From: Streptomyces sp. BHT-5-2
Lineage (GTDB): Bacteria; Actinomycetota; Actinomycetes; Streptomycetales; Streptomycetaceae
DNA length: 64,000 nucleotides
Assembly (NCBI RefSeq): GCF_019774615.1
Contig: NZ_CP081497.1
Coordinates: forward strand, 124,001 to 188,000
Direction: 5' to 3'
Each line of letters begins with the position of its first letter. Within the stretch, counting starts at the first letter, position 1. Below are positions 17,936-26,778 of this stretch, one piece after another. The notes under the pieces are model-generated. The model had not been told where the DNA came from, searched no databases, and saw only the letters and a list, made by a program, of their open reading frames with translations. The position numbers and the translations under genes are program-made.

Positions 17936-18477
17936 TCTGTCCGACCGCTCTGGTCCCCCTGATCCGTCTGATCTGTGCGATCGGGCCGGGCCGGTGCCCC
18001 GGTCCGGTGCCGTTGCCGAGTCGCGCCCTGCGGCCTCGTGGGGCGTCACCTGCGCAAGGGCCGCACTTTCGTCGGTGTCGGCCGGCTCCGCCGAAACGGC
18101 AGAGCCGGCCGAAATGGTGGATGTGGCGTGTAGGCGACCGGAGCGCCGCCGGCCGCTGGCCGACAGGCGGTGGTGCCTCCGCGGCCGGTTCGCTGACAGT
18201 GCGTGAGGAGACCGGACGTGGTGGCACCGGTCCGGGTGGGCGGAGTCGTGGTGACGCAGCGTGTCGTCGGGCACCTTGGGGCCTCGGGCACCTCGGGGAG
18301 TCGCCGGGAACGGGGCGCGGGGCATGGCCGCAGCACCACCTGCGGCGTCTGCGGCGTATGCGGTGCTCCGACGGGCCTGCGCCCGGTGTCAGCCGGGGGA
18401 GCGGCGCCCGCCCGGCAGTGGTTCGCCGGGCGGGGTCTGACGGGTCGTGGAGATTGGGGCCGGGCGTCCGCCGTGGG
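17936..18477. other. Gene-poor GC-rich gap of 542 bp
   Basis: No reading frame in this stretch has a ribosome site plus convincing codon bias and similarity. The long frames across it are GC-driven shadows. It separates the DUF457 gene from the convergent ABC exporter genes. No RNA gene, strong hairpin or repeat was recognised. Confidence 0.6.
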
Positions 18478-20262
18478 TCAGCCGTGCCAGGAGCGCCACA
18501 GTGCCGCGTAGGCGCCGCCGGTGGCGACGAGGTCGCGGTGGCTGCCCAGTTCGGTGATCCGGCCGTCCTCGACGACCGCGATGACGTCGGCGTCGTGGGC
18601 GGTGTGCAGCCGGTGGGCGATGGCCACGACCGTGCGTCCGTCCAGCACCCGGCCCAGCGAACGTTCCAGGTGGCGGGCGGCGCGCGGGTCCAGGAGCGAG
18701 GTCGCCTCGTCCAGTACGAGGGTGTGCGGATCGGCCAGGACGAGGCGGGCCAGCGCGATCTGCTGGGCCTGCGCCGGCGTCAGGGCCGTGCCACCGGAGC
18801 CGACCTCGGTCTCCAGACCGTCGGGCAGGGCGCGGGCCCAGGCGTCCGCGTCCACCGCGCCCAGCGCCGCCCAGAGTTCGGCGTCGGCGGCGTCCGTGCG
18901 GGCCAGCAGCAGGTTGTCCCGCAGCGTGCCGACGAAGACGTGGTGCTCCTGGTTGACCAGCGCGACGTGTTCCCGGACGCGTTCGACGGGCATCGCGGAG
19001 AGCTCGGCACCGCCCAACGACACCGAGCCGGCCCGCGGGCCGTAGATGCCCGCCAGCAGCCGGCCCAGGGTGGACTTCCCGGCGCCGGACGGGCCGACCA
19101 GCGCCACCCGGCTGCCCGGGCGGACACTCAGCGAGACCTGCCGCAGCACGTCCACGCCGGCGCGGTAACCGAAGCTGACGTCCTCGGCGCGCACGTCCCG
19201 GCCGCCGGGGACCACCGAGGCGTCGGCGGCCTCCGGTTCGATCTCGCGCACGCCGACGAGCCGGGCCAGCGACACCTGGGCCACCTGGAGCTCGTCGTAC
19301 CAGCGCAGGATGAGGTTGACGGGGTCGGTGAGCATCTGCGCCAGCAGCGCGCCGGTGGTCAGCTGCCCCGGCGTGAGCCAGCCGTGCAGCACGAACACCC
19401 CGCCGAGCGCCACGACCGTGCCGAGGACCAGTACGTGGGTGACGTTGATGACCGGGAAGAGCACCGAGCGGAGGAAGAGGGTGTAGCGCTCCCACTGGGT
19501 CCAGGTGCGGATCCGGTGCTCCGACAGGGCGATCCGGCGGGCACCCATACGGTGTGCCTCGATGGTGCGGCCGGCGTCCACGGACTCGGTGAGGACGGCC
19601 GAGACCGCGGCGTACCCGGCGGCCTCGGAGCGGTAGGCGGACGGTGCACGCTTGAAGTACCAGCGGCAGCCGACCAGCAGCACCGGCAGCGCGATCAGCA
19701 CGGACAGCGCCAGCGGCGGCGCGGTGGCGGCGAGCCCGCCGAGCAGCAGACCGGCCCAGACGACGCCGATCGCCAGCTGCGGCACGGCCTCCCGCATCGC
19801 CTCGGCGAGCCGGTCGATGTCGGTGGTGATCCGGGACAGCAGATCTCCGGTGCCGGCCCGCTCCAGGACGCCCGGCGGCAGCGCCACCGACCGGACCAGG
19901 AAGTCCTCGCGGAGGTCCGCCAGCATCCGCTCGCCGAGCATCGCCCCGCGCAGCCGCACCATGCGGACGAACACGGTCTGGACGACCAGGGCGAGCGCGA
20001 ACAGGGCCAGTGTGCGGCCGAGTTGGATCTGCCCGCCGCGGCCGGCGGACAGGTCCTCGACGAGGCCGCCGAGCAGATACGGGCCGGCCATCGAGGCAAC
20101 GACCGCGACGGCGTTGACGGTGGCCAGGAGGGTGAAGTCCCGGCGGTGGCGGCGGATCAGCTCGGAGGCATAGGCGCGCACCGTCGCCGGCGAGCCCACC
20201 GGCAGGGTGGCGGCGGTCCGGGGCGTGCCGGGGTCGTGCTCCGGCGGAGCCAGGCCGATCAT
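18478..20262 (-). CDS. ABC exporter half-transporter with degenerate signature motif (subunit 2 of a heterodimer)
   Basis: The 594-residue protein has six N-terminal membrane helices and a C-terminal ATPase. Walker A is intact (LVGPSGAGKSTLGRLLAG), Walker B is intact (HTLVLDEATSLLD, with catalytic Glu), and the H-loop is VAIAHRLHT. The ABC signature, normally LSGGQ, is LTPAQAQQIALAR. Its partner (20259-22244) shows the complementary defects, so the pair should form one canonical ATP site from this subunit's Walker A/B and H-loop plus the partner's LSGGQ. The start overlaps the partner's stop (ATGA). It is an exporter of unknown substrate, possibly a drug or lipid. Confidence 0.9.
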   Translation of the reverse strand: MIGLAPPEHDPGTPRTAATLPVGSPATVRAYASELIRRHRRDFTLLATVNAVAVVASMAGPYLLGGLVEDLSAGRGGQIQLGRTLALFALALVVQTVFVRMVRLRGAMLGERMLADLREDFLVRSVALPPGVLERAGTGDLLSRITTDIDRLAEAMREAVPQLAIGVVWAGLLLGGLAATAPPLALSVLIALPVLLVGCRWYFKRAPSAYRSEAAGYAAVSAVLTESVDAGRTIEAHRMGARRIALSEHRIRTWTQWERYTLFLRSVLFPVINVTHVLVLGTVVALGGVFVLHGWLTPGQLTTGALLAQMLTDPVNLILRWYDELQVAQVSLARLVGVREIEPEAADASVVPGGRDVRAEDVSFGYRAGVDVLRQVSLSVRPGSRVALVGPSGAGKSTLGRLLAGIYGPRAGSVSLGGAELSAMPVERVREHVALVNQEHHVFVGTLRDNLLLARTDAADAELWAALGAVDADAWARALPDGLETEVGSGGTALTPAQAQQIALARLVLADPHTLVLDEATSLLDPRAARHLERSLGRVLDGRTVVAIAHRLHTAHDADVIAVVEDGRITELGSHRDLVATGGAYAALWRSWHG

Positions 20263-22244
20263 GCGGACTCCTCTAGGGCGGTGTGGTCGGGGCGGGGCGC
20301 CGGCGGGCCCGGGACGGGGTCCGGTGCGCGGGTGACGACGGCGCGGTATTCGGGGTGGGTGCGCAGCAGTTCGCGGTGCGGGGCCTCACCGGCGACCTTG
20401 CCCTCCTGGAGGAAGACGACCTGGTCGGCGCGGTCCAGGAGCAGCGGGCTGGAGGTCAGCAGCACGGTCGTGCGGCCCGCCCGGATGTCCCGCAGGCCGT
20501 CGGCGACCCGGGCCTCGGTGTGGGCGTCGACGGCGCTGGTCGGTTCGTCCAGCACCAGCACCTCGGGGTCGGCGACCAACGAGCGGGCCAGGGCCAGCCG
20601 TTGGCGCTGGCCGCCGGAGAGGGACCGGCCGCGTTCGGTGATGTGGGTGCGCATCGGGTCGCCGGAGTCGTCGGCGGACGCCTGGGCCAGCGCGGCCAGG
20701 ACATCCCCGCACCGGGCCGCGTCGAGCGCCGCGGCCGTGGTCACCCGCCCCGAGGCCGGGACGTCGAAGAGTTCGCCGAGGGTCCCGGAGAGCAGCACCG
20801 GGTCCTTGTCCTGGACGAGGACGGCGGTCCGGGCGGTTTCGCGGGGGAGGTCGTCCAGCGGGACCCCGCCGAGGACGACGGAGAGCTGACGGTACGGCTC
20901 CGTTTCGCGGTCGTCCGCCCGGTGGCCGTCCGTCTCGCGGTCGTCCGCGCCGCGGTCGTTCGTCCTCCGGTCGTCCGCCTCCTGGCCGTCGGCGCCGGTG
21001 GCCACCGGGACCGCGGCACCGTTCTCCCCGGCCCCGGTCATGGCCGGAGTCGGGCCGGTGTGCGGGGGATGTCCGCCGAGGCGTTCGGCGAGACGTCCCG
21101 CGGCGTCGGGGTCGCCGCACACCACGGCGGTCAGCCGGCCGGCCCGGGCGGTCAGCCCGCTGGCCGGGTCGTGGAGGTCGCCGGACAGGGCTTCCGGGTC
21201 GGCGGGGAGCCCCTCGGGGCCGGCCGATCGGCCACCGGTCGGGCGGCTCAGTGCCAGGACGCGTGCCGTGCGCCCGGCCGACGGACGGGAGAACGACCAC
21301 GCCATGGTGATCTCCTCGAAGTGGCGCAGCGGGTACAGCAGGAAGGCCACCGCGCCGTAGATGGTGACGAGTTCACCGACCGTGATCCGACCGTCGAGGG
21401 CGAGCCGGACGCCGTGCCAGACCACCGCGATCAGCAGCAGGCCGGGCAGGGCGACCTGTATGGCCGAGATCAGCGACCACATGCGGGCACTGCGGACGGC
21501 GGCCCGGCGGACCTCCTGGGAGGCGCTGCGGTAGCGGCCGAGGAACAGCTCCTCGCCGCCGATGCCGCGCAGCACCCGCAGCCCGGCGACGGCGTCCGAG
21601 GCGAGTTCGGTGGCCCGGCCGGCCTTCTCGCGCTGGACGTCGGCGCGTCGGGTGGCCGGCGGCAGCAGCGGGAGGACGGCCAGGGCCAGCAGGGGCGTGC
21701 CGAGGGCCACGATGAAACCCAACTGCGGCTGGTAGACGACGAGTGCCAGGCAGACGCCGACCGAGGCCACCAGGGCCGCGCCGAAACGGGAAAGCGTCTC
21801 GACGAACCATCCGATGCGCTCCAGGTCGCCGGTGCTGACGGCGACGATCTCGCCGGCCGCCACCCGCCGGGTCATCGCCCCGCCCAGTTCCGCGGTCTTG
21901 CGGGCGAGCAGCTGCTGCATCCGGGCCACCGTGACGATCCAGTTGGCCACGGCCGCGCGGTGCAGCATGACGTCGCCGGCCGCGACCAGCGCGCCGAGCA
22001 GCGCCAGCAGGCCGCCCGCCAGCGCCAGCCGGGCCCCGTCGCCGTCCACCGCGGCCTGCACGGCGAGGCCCACCGGCAGCGGGAACGCGGCCGTCGCGGC
22101 CATGTGCACCAGCCCCCAGAAGAGGGCCTTGGCGTGCCCGCCGAGTTGCTGACGGCACAGCCACACGAGGAATCTGCCGCCCGTGCGGACGTCGGGGACG
22201 CCGGGGTCGGGGTGGGGAAGATCGCGAATGCGCATGATGTCCAA
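20259..22244 (-). CDS. ABC exporter half-transporter with degenerate Walker A and acidic insert (subunit 1 of a heterodimer)
   Basis: The 661-residue protein has six membrane helices, then an ATPase that keeps LSGGQRQRLALARS and the Walker B LVLDEPTSAVD. It lacks a P-loop: the position reads VVCGDPDAAGRLAERLGG. The H-loop His is replaced (LLTSSPLLLDR). A hydrophilic insert of about 60 residues after the degenerate P-loop contains near-repeats of ADDRETDG/DDRETEP, rich in Asp and Arg. It lies first in the two-gene operon and overlaps the next gene by 4 bp. The start at ATG 22244 could instead be ATG 22235. Confidence 0.88.
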   Translation of the reverse strand: MDIMRIRDLPHPDPGVPDVRTGGRFLVWLCRQQLGGHAKALFWGLVHMAATAAFPLPVGLAVQAAVDGDGARLALAGGLLALLGALVAAGDVMLHRAAVANWIVTVARMQQLLARKTAELGGAMTRRVAAGEIVAVSTGDLERIGWFVETLSRFGAALVASVGVCLALVVYQPQLGFIVALGTPLLALAVLPLLPPATRRADVQREKAGRATELASDAVAGLRVLRGIGGEELFLGRYRSASQEVRRAAVRSARMWSLISAIQVALPGLLLIAVVWHGVRLALDGRITVGELVTIYGAVAFLLYPLRHFEEITMAWSFSRPSAGRTARVLALSRPTGGRSAGPEGLPADPEALSGDLHDPASGLTARAGRLTAVVCGDPDAAGRLAERLGGHPPHTGPTPAMTGAGENGAAVPVATGADGQEADDRRTNDRGADDRETDGHRADDRETEPYRQLSVVLGGVPLDDLPRETARTAVLVQDKDPVLLSGTLGELFDVPASGRVTTAAALDAARCGDVLAALAQASADDSGDPMRTHITERGRSLSGGQRQRLALARSLVADPEVLVLDEPTSAVDAHTEARVADGLRDIRAGRTTVLLTSSPLLLDRADQVVFLQEGKVAGEAPHRELLRTHPEYRAVVTRAPDPVPGPPAPRPDHTALEESA

Positions 22245-22529
22245 GGAGTCGTCGCGGCGAGTGGAGGTCGGCCGAGCGTCTCGGCGGACCGGGGGAGGTG
22301 GTGTGGTCGTCGGCGGTGGGGCGGTGGCGCGTCCTCCGGGCAGGCCGATATGGCCTCGCGCCCCGCGATGGCGGGCCCCGGCGCGAGCGGAGGCACAGGG
22401 AAGGGTGGCGTGCCGGGCGGCCCGACTTCAAACGGTTTTCCCTGAAAGGAGGTAAAGCCGAGGGATCTCCCGCGTTCGTGCAGGACGGCGGGCCCGGCGG
22501 CTGACCGGTTGTCAGCGGGTGGTGGCAGC

Positions 22530-23312
22530 ATGGACGGCATGCGGACAGTGCGTGGTGCGGTACGGGCGGCGGCGGTGGCCGCGGCGGCGACGGTCCTCCT
22601 GGCGGGGTGCGGAGCCGGTGGCGAGGACGGCAGGAACGGCCAGGACGGCAGGGGTTCCGGGGGCAAGGGGGCCGGCGCGCTCGAGCGTCCCGGCGGGGGT
22701 GCGGCCGCCGCGGGCTCGGACACCAGCCGCCGCGGGGAGATCCCCGAGGTCGGCCCCGCCCTCCGTTCGCGGATCCCGGCCGCCACCCGTCAGGTCGTCG
22801 CGGTCCACGGCGCGGGGCCCGACTCCCCGGACTCGACGGTGGAGTTGTACGAGAAGGGCGCCGACGGGTGGGTCCGCAAGGGCAGTTGGCCGGCGCACAA
22901 CGGACGGCGCGGCTGGACGGTGGACCACCACGAGGACGACCAGCGCAGCCCGGTCGGGGTCTTCGCGCTGACCGACGCGGGCGGTGTGCTGCCCGATCCC
23001 GGGACCCGGCTGCCCTACACGCACTCGACGGCCTTCACCCCGCCCGCCTACTGGTCGAAGAACACCCGCCACGACTTCGACTACGTGGTGGCCATCGACT
23101 ACAACCGGGTCGCCGGGACGTCCCCGTTGGATCCCACGCGTCCTCAGGGGCAGTCCAAGGGCGGCGGGGTCTGGCTCCATCTGGACCACGGCAGCGGGAC
23201 GTCGGCCTGTGTCAGCGTGGCGAAGTCCGCGATGGAGGCGCTGCTGCGGGCGCTCGATCCGGCGCGGCACCCGGTGGTGGTGATGGGGGACCGGGCGCAT
23301 CTCGCCGGCTGA
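22530..23312 (+). CDS. L,D-transpeptidase-like (YkuD-type) lipoprotein
   Basis: The 260-residue protein has a lipoprotein signal: a basic MDGMRTVRG start, the hydrophobic run AVAAAATVLLAGC with lipobox LAGC, then a Gly-rich linker. The C-terminal half resembles L,D-transpeptidase catalytic folds: DDQRSPVGVFALTDAGG, YDYVV-like strand DFDYVVAIDYNRV, GVWLHLDHG (His) and SGTSACVSVAKSAM (the putative catalytic Cys). It probably cross-links or modifies peptidoglycan outside the membrane, although the Cys motif is atypical (SACVSV rather than HGxxxxSxGCxR). The start is ATG 22530; ATG 22539 is an alternative. Confidence 0.65.
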   Translation: MDGMRTVRGAVRAAAVAAAATVLLAGCGAGGEDGRNGQDGRGSGGKGAGALERPGGGAAAAGSDTSRRGEIPEVGPALRSRIPAATRQVVAVHGAGPDSPDSTVELYEKGADGWVRKGSWPAHNGRRGWTVDHHEDDQRSPVGVFALTDAGGVLPDPGTRLPYTHSTAFTPPAYWSKNTRHDFDYVVAIDYNRVAGTSPLDPTRPQGQSKGGGVWLHLDHGSGTSACVSVAKSAMEALLRALDPARHPVVVMGDRAHLAG

Positions 23313-23531
23313 ACCCGCTGCTCCCGCCCCGGAGGGCGGCGGGCAACGGTCGGCGCGCAGCAGCCAGGGGGGCGGCGGACGGAAGGTGGGCGGCGGCCGC
23401 TCCTTGGATCAAGCTCCAAGATTTCCGGGGAAGTTGCACGGTCCTCTTTCGGCAGTAACGACAACCGGCCATAGTGACGGGCCGCGGAAGTTTGTTTCCG
23501 CATTTCAAAACCCGTCCATGGAGGAGTGCCT

Positions 23532-24912
23532 GTGCCGCACGCCACCGGAAGCCTCGCCCGCCGCGCCGGGCGGGTGCTGCGTACCAGCCTGTTCGTCCAG
23601 GTGCTGCTCGCCCTGCTGCTCGGTGTCCTGGTCGGGCGCCTCTGGCCGCAGGCGGGCACCTCGCTCCAACCGCTCGGCGACGGCTTCGTCCGCCTCATCA
23701 AGGCGGTCATCTCCCCGCTCGTCTTCTGCGTCGTCGTCGCCGGGATCACCAAGGCCGGGGACCTCAGGTCGTTCGGCCGGATCGGCGTCAAGGCGCTGAT
23801 CTGGTTCGAGGTGGCGACCAGCATTGCCCTGGTCGTGGGCCTGTTGGCGGGCAACGTCTTCAGCCCGGGCGCCGGGATGCACGTCGATCCGGCCTCCCTC
23901 GACAAGGGGGCGGTGGACGCGAAGACCGGTGGCGGAAAACTGCCCTCCCCGGCCCAGTTCGTCCTGGAGGCGCTGCCCAACAGCGCGGTCGGCGCGTTCG
24001 CCGAGAACTCGCTGCTCCAGGTGCTGGTCCTGGCCTGCCTGGTGGGCGCGGCGCTGCTGCACCTCGGGCAGAAGCGGGTGCCCCAGTTGCTGCCGCTGAT
24101 CGAGCAGACCCAGGACGTGGTCTTCACCATCGTCGGCTACCTCATGCGGCTCGCCCCGCTCGCCGTCTTCGGGGCCACCGCCCATCTCGTCGGCCAGTAC
24201 GGGCTGGGCGCGATGTCGACGTACGGCAAGCTGATCGCGGTCTGCTACGGCGTCGCGCTGGTCTTCCTCGTGCTGCTGGGGCTGGCCCTCAAGGCCGTCA
24301 CCGGGCTCAGCCTGTGGAAGTTCGTCCGCTACACCCGCGAGGAGCTGCTGCTGGCGCTGGGCACCGGCTCCAGCGAGACGGTGATGCCGCTTGATGATGC
24401 AGAAGCTGCGGGCGGCCGGCTGCCGGGACGACGCGGTCGGTCTGGTGCTGCCCACCGGCTACTCCTTCAACCTCGACGGCGCCGCCATCTACCTCTCCGT
24501 CGGGACGCTCTTCATCGCCCAGGCCATCGGCGTGCACCTCTCGCTCGGCCAGCAGATCACCGTCGTCCTGGTGCTGATGCTGACCAGCAAGGGCATGGCG
24601 GGGGTGCCCGGTTCGGCGTTCCTGGCACTGTCCGCGACCGCCTCCGCGCTGGGCGTCATCCCGGCCGCCGCGGTCGCCCTGCTGCTCGGCGTCGACCGGA
24701 TCATGGACTCCATGCGGGTGGCGACCAACCTGCTCGGCAACTGCGTCGCGGTCTTCGCGGTGTCCCGCTGGGAGGGTGCGCTGGACCGGGTGACGGCGAA
24801 GCAGGTGCTGGCCGGCGCCGCCCCGTCCGGCCGGGTACGGCAGCAGTCGGCCACCGCACCCGTCGACCGGGACGAGCCGGACGGCGCCGCCCTCGCCTCC
24901 GGCGAGAAGTGA
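23532..24912 (+). pseudogene. dctA: Dicarboxylate:cation symporter (DctA family), interrupted by one-base frameshift
   Basis: The first part, from GTG 23532 (GGAGG upstream), reads as a DctA/GltP-type carrier: SLFVQVLLALLLGVLVGRL, IKAVISPLVFCVVVAGI, LLLALGTGSSETVMPL. The match breaks at about 24390. The family sequence resumes one base out of frame at 24391: MMQKLRAAGCRDDAVGLVLP, then GYSFNLDGAAIYLSVGTLFI, ending at TGA 24912. The span is 1381 bases, exactly one more than a 459-codon gene plus stop, so a single inserted base explains it. It may be a real mutation or an assembly error. If intact, it imports C4-dicarboxylates. Confidence 0.85.
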
Positions 24913-24953
24913 CCCGCGTGCCGGACGCACCCCCGGGGAGGGCGTGAACTCCC

Positions 24954-24988
24954 GGGGCCCGGTGGTGGATTGCCCGCCATCGGGCCCC
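24954..24988. terminator. Hairpin between convergent genes
   Basis: GGGGCCCG at 24954-24961 pairs with CGGGCCCC at 24981-24988, with partial pairing of the inner bases. It lies between the convergent dctA and GH109 genes, where a bidirectional terminator is expected. There is no U-tract, which is common in Streptomyces. Confidence 0.45.
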
Positions 24989-25017
24989 GTACCGTCCGGC
25001 GGAGGCCCGCGCCCCCG

Positions 25018-26451
25018 TTACCCGGCGGGCTTCTGCGAGTCCATCCCGGGCCGTGCCTTGCGCCACAGTCCCCGGGTGAAGTCCGGGATCTCCTGCGGGG
25101 CGCCCTGTGCCCTGATCGAGCGGTCGCTGAGCGGCAGTGGTGCCGACCACGTCGCCGCGTCGTAGACGTCGAAGTCCGGTACCAGACCCAGTTTCAGACA
25201 CTGCGTCAGCCGCAGGACGAGCATGTAGTCCATACCGCCGTGGCCACCGGGCGGGTTGGCGTGCTCCTTCCACAGCCAGTGGTCCCACTCCGCGTACCGG
25301 CCGAAGTCGCCCCACTCGTCGTTGCCCTGGTCGGGCTCCAGGTAGATCCGCTCGGGGTAGTCCTCGAAGAGTCCCTTCGTCCCGCCGAGGCTGTTGATCC
25401 GGCTGTACGGGTGCGGCGTGGAGACATCGTGCTCCAGCCGGATCACCCGCCCCTTGGCGGTCTGTAGCAGGCTGATCGTCCGGTCGCTCTCGATGTAGGA
25501 CTCCTTCCAGCTGGGATCGCCGGGCGGCATGTGCTCCTTGCGGTACGCGGCCAGGCCCCGCGCCGGTGTGCCGAAGCTGGAGATCCGCACCACCCGGTCA
25601 CCGCGGTTGACGTCCATGTAGTTGGCGACCGGCCCGAACCCGTGGTTGGGGTAGAGGTCGCCGCGCAGCCGGGTGTGCCACAGCCGCCGCCACGGGCCCT
25701 CGTAGTACGTGGGGTCGAACATCAGCCCCCGCAGGTCGTGGATGTACGCCCCGGCGCCGTGCAGCAGTTCGCCGAAGAGGCCGGCGTGTGCCATCCGCAG
25801 CACCCGCATCTCGTTTCTGCCGTAGCAGCAGTTCTCCAGTTGCAGGCAGTGTCTGCGGGTGCGCTCGGAGAGGTCGACCAGCTCCCACAGCTGTTCCAGG
25901 CGCAGCGCCAGCGGGCATTCGGTGCCGACGTGCTTGCCGTTGAGCATGGCGGTCCGCGCCATCTCGAAGTGCCAGTCCCAGGGCGTCGCCGCGTAGACGA
26001 AGTCGATGTCGGTGCGTCCGCAGAGGTTCTCGAAGTCGTGGTCGCCGTTGGTGTAGACGGCGGGCGCCGGCTGCCCGGCCCTGGTGACCTTCGCGGCGGC
26101 CGCGGCGACCTTGTCCTTGACCGGGTCGCAGAGGGCCACGACCCGGACGTCCGGCATCGCCAGGAAGAGGTCGATCATGCTGCCGCCGCGGTTGCCGAGC
26201 CCGATGAGGCCGACGCGGACCGTGCGGTGCGGCTCGAACGGTACCCCGATCATGGTCCGGCCGCCGGGCTTCGGGGCCGGGGCGGCGGCCCGGTCCGGTC
26301 CGGCCGCCCCGGGTGCGGCCGCGGCCGCCGGTCCGGTGCCCAGTCCGGCGAGCCCCAGTCCGGCGCCCGCCGCGCCGGCGGTCCACAGGACCGAACGGCG
26401 GCTGGGGCCGGTCTCTTCGGGCTCCTGGCTCTGCGGTGGTGCCTCGTGCAT
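25018..26451 (-). CDS. Tat-exported Gfo/Idh/MocA-family GH109 glycosidase (alpha-N-acetylgalactosaminidase-like)
   Basis: The 477-residue protein has a twin-arginine signal (SRRSVLWTAGAAGAGLGLAG) at residues ~17-37. A Rossmann NAD-binding domain follows: VRVGLIGLGNRGGSMIDLFL, then VVALCDPVKDKV. The C-terminal half has GH109 features: ATPWDWHFEMARTAMLNGKH, HDLRGLMFDPTYYEGPWRR, YPNHGFGPVANYMDVNRGD and GGHGGMDYMLVLRL. GH109 enzymes use bound NAD in a redox-elimination mechanism. Exported members remove terminal GalNAc from glycans. The start at ATG 26451 is set by GGAGG; upstream in-frame codons are rejected. Confidence 0.9.
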   Translation of the reverse strand: MHEAPPQSQEPEETGPSRRSVLWTAGAAGAGLGLAGLGTGPAAAAAPGAAGPDRAAAPAPKPGGRTMIGVPFEPHRTVRVGLIGLGNRGGSMIDLFLAMPDVRVVALCDPVKDKVAAAAAKVTRAGQPAPAVYTNGDHDFENLCGRTDIDFVYAATPWDWHFEMARTAMLNGKHVGTECPLALRLEQLWELVDLSERTRRHCLQLENCCYGRNEMRVLRMAHAGLFGELLHGAGAYIHDLRGLMFDPTYYEGPWRRLWHTRLRGDLYPNHGFGPVANYMDVNRGDRVVRISSFGTPARGLAAYRKEHMPPGDPSWKESYIESDRTISLLQTAKGRVIRLEHDVSTPHPYSRINSLGGTKGLFEDYPERIYLEPDQGNDEWGDFGRYAEWDHWLWKEHANPPGGHGGMDYMLVLRLTQCLKLGLVPDFDVYDAATWSAPLPLSDRSIRAQGAPQEIPDFTRGLWRKARPGMDSQKPAG

Positions 26452-26778
26452 CGGTCCTCCAAGGAAGCGGATCGAACGCGGGACAGTCGTGAACCTCGGT
26501 GAGGACCCTGACGGTTGGGTGGCCCGGGGCACAAGAGGGCCCATTGGACTCCTGGTTCGCGTACTTGGACTCTTGGGGCATCCACGGAGGTGCCGGCCGT
26601 GCTGCCCCGACCGGAGCCGTCAGCGTCTTTCGCAAGAGCCTGAAAAGCCTTGCCGAAAACCTTGACGTGTCCACGCACGAAAAGGCAGGCTCCGAAGCGG
26701 AATCCCCCCATGGCGGCCTGGCGCGTGGCTGCTCTCGTGGGCGCGGTCCCCGTGCCCCATGACGAAGGAGCCGCAACG
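26452..26778. promoter_or_regulatory. Divergent promoter region with direct repeats between GH109 and alpha-amylase genes
   Basis: This 327-bp intergenic region must hold both promoters. It contains two near-identical direct repeats, TTGGACTCCTGG at 26544-26555 and TTGGACTCTTGG at 26565-26576. Their starts are 21 bp apart, two helical turns, which is a spacing favoured by regulators binding one DNA face. No regulator gene is adjacent. No gene is seen in the gap. Confidence 0.4.

Noticed and set aside
13624..20889. 2421-codon plus-strand frame
   Set aside because: It runs antisense through tesB, the Ski2-like helicase and the ABC genes. GC bias makes stop-free antisense frames common here.
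22509..22535. TTGTCAGCG-N8-CAGCAT as a further damage-type promoter
   Set aside because: The -10 part is poor and overlaps the start codon of the lipoprotein gene.
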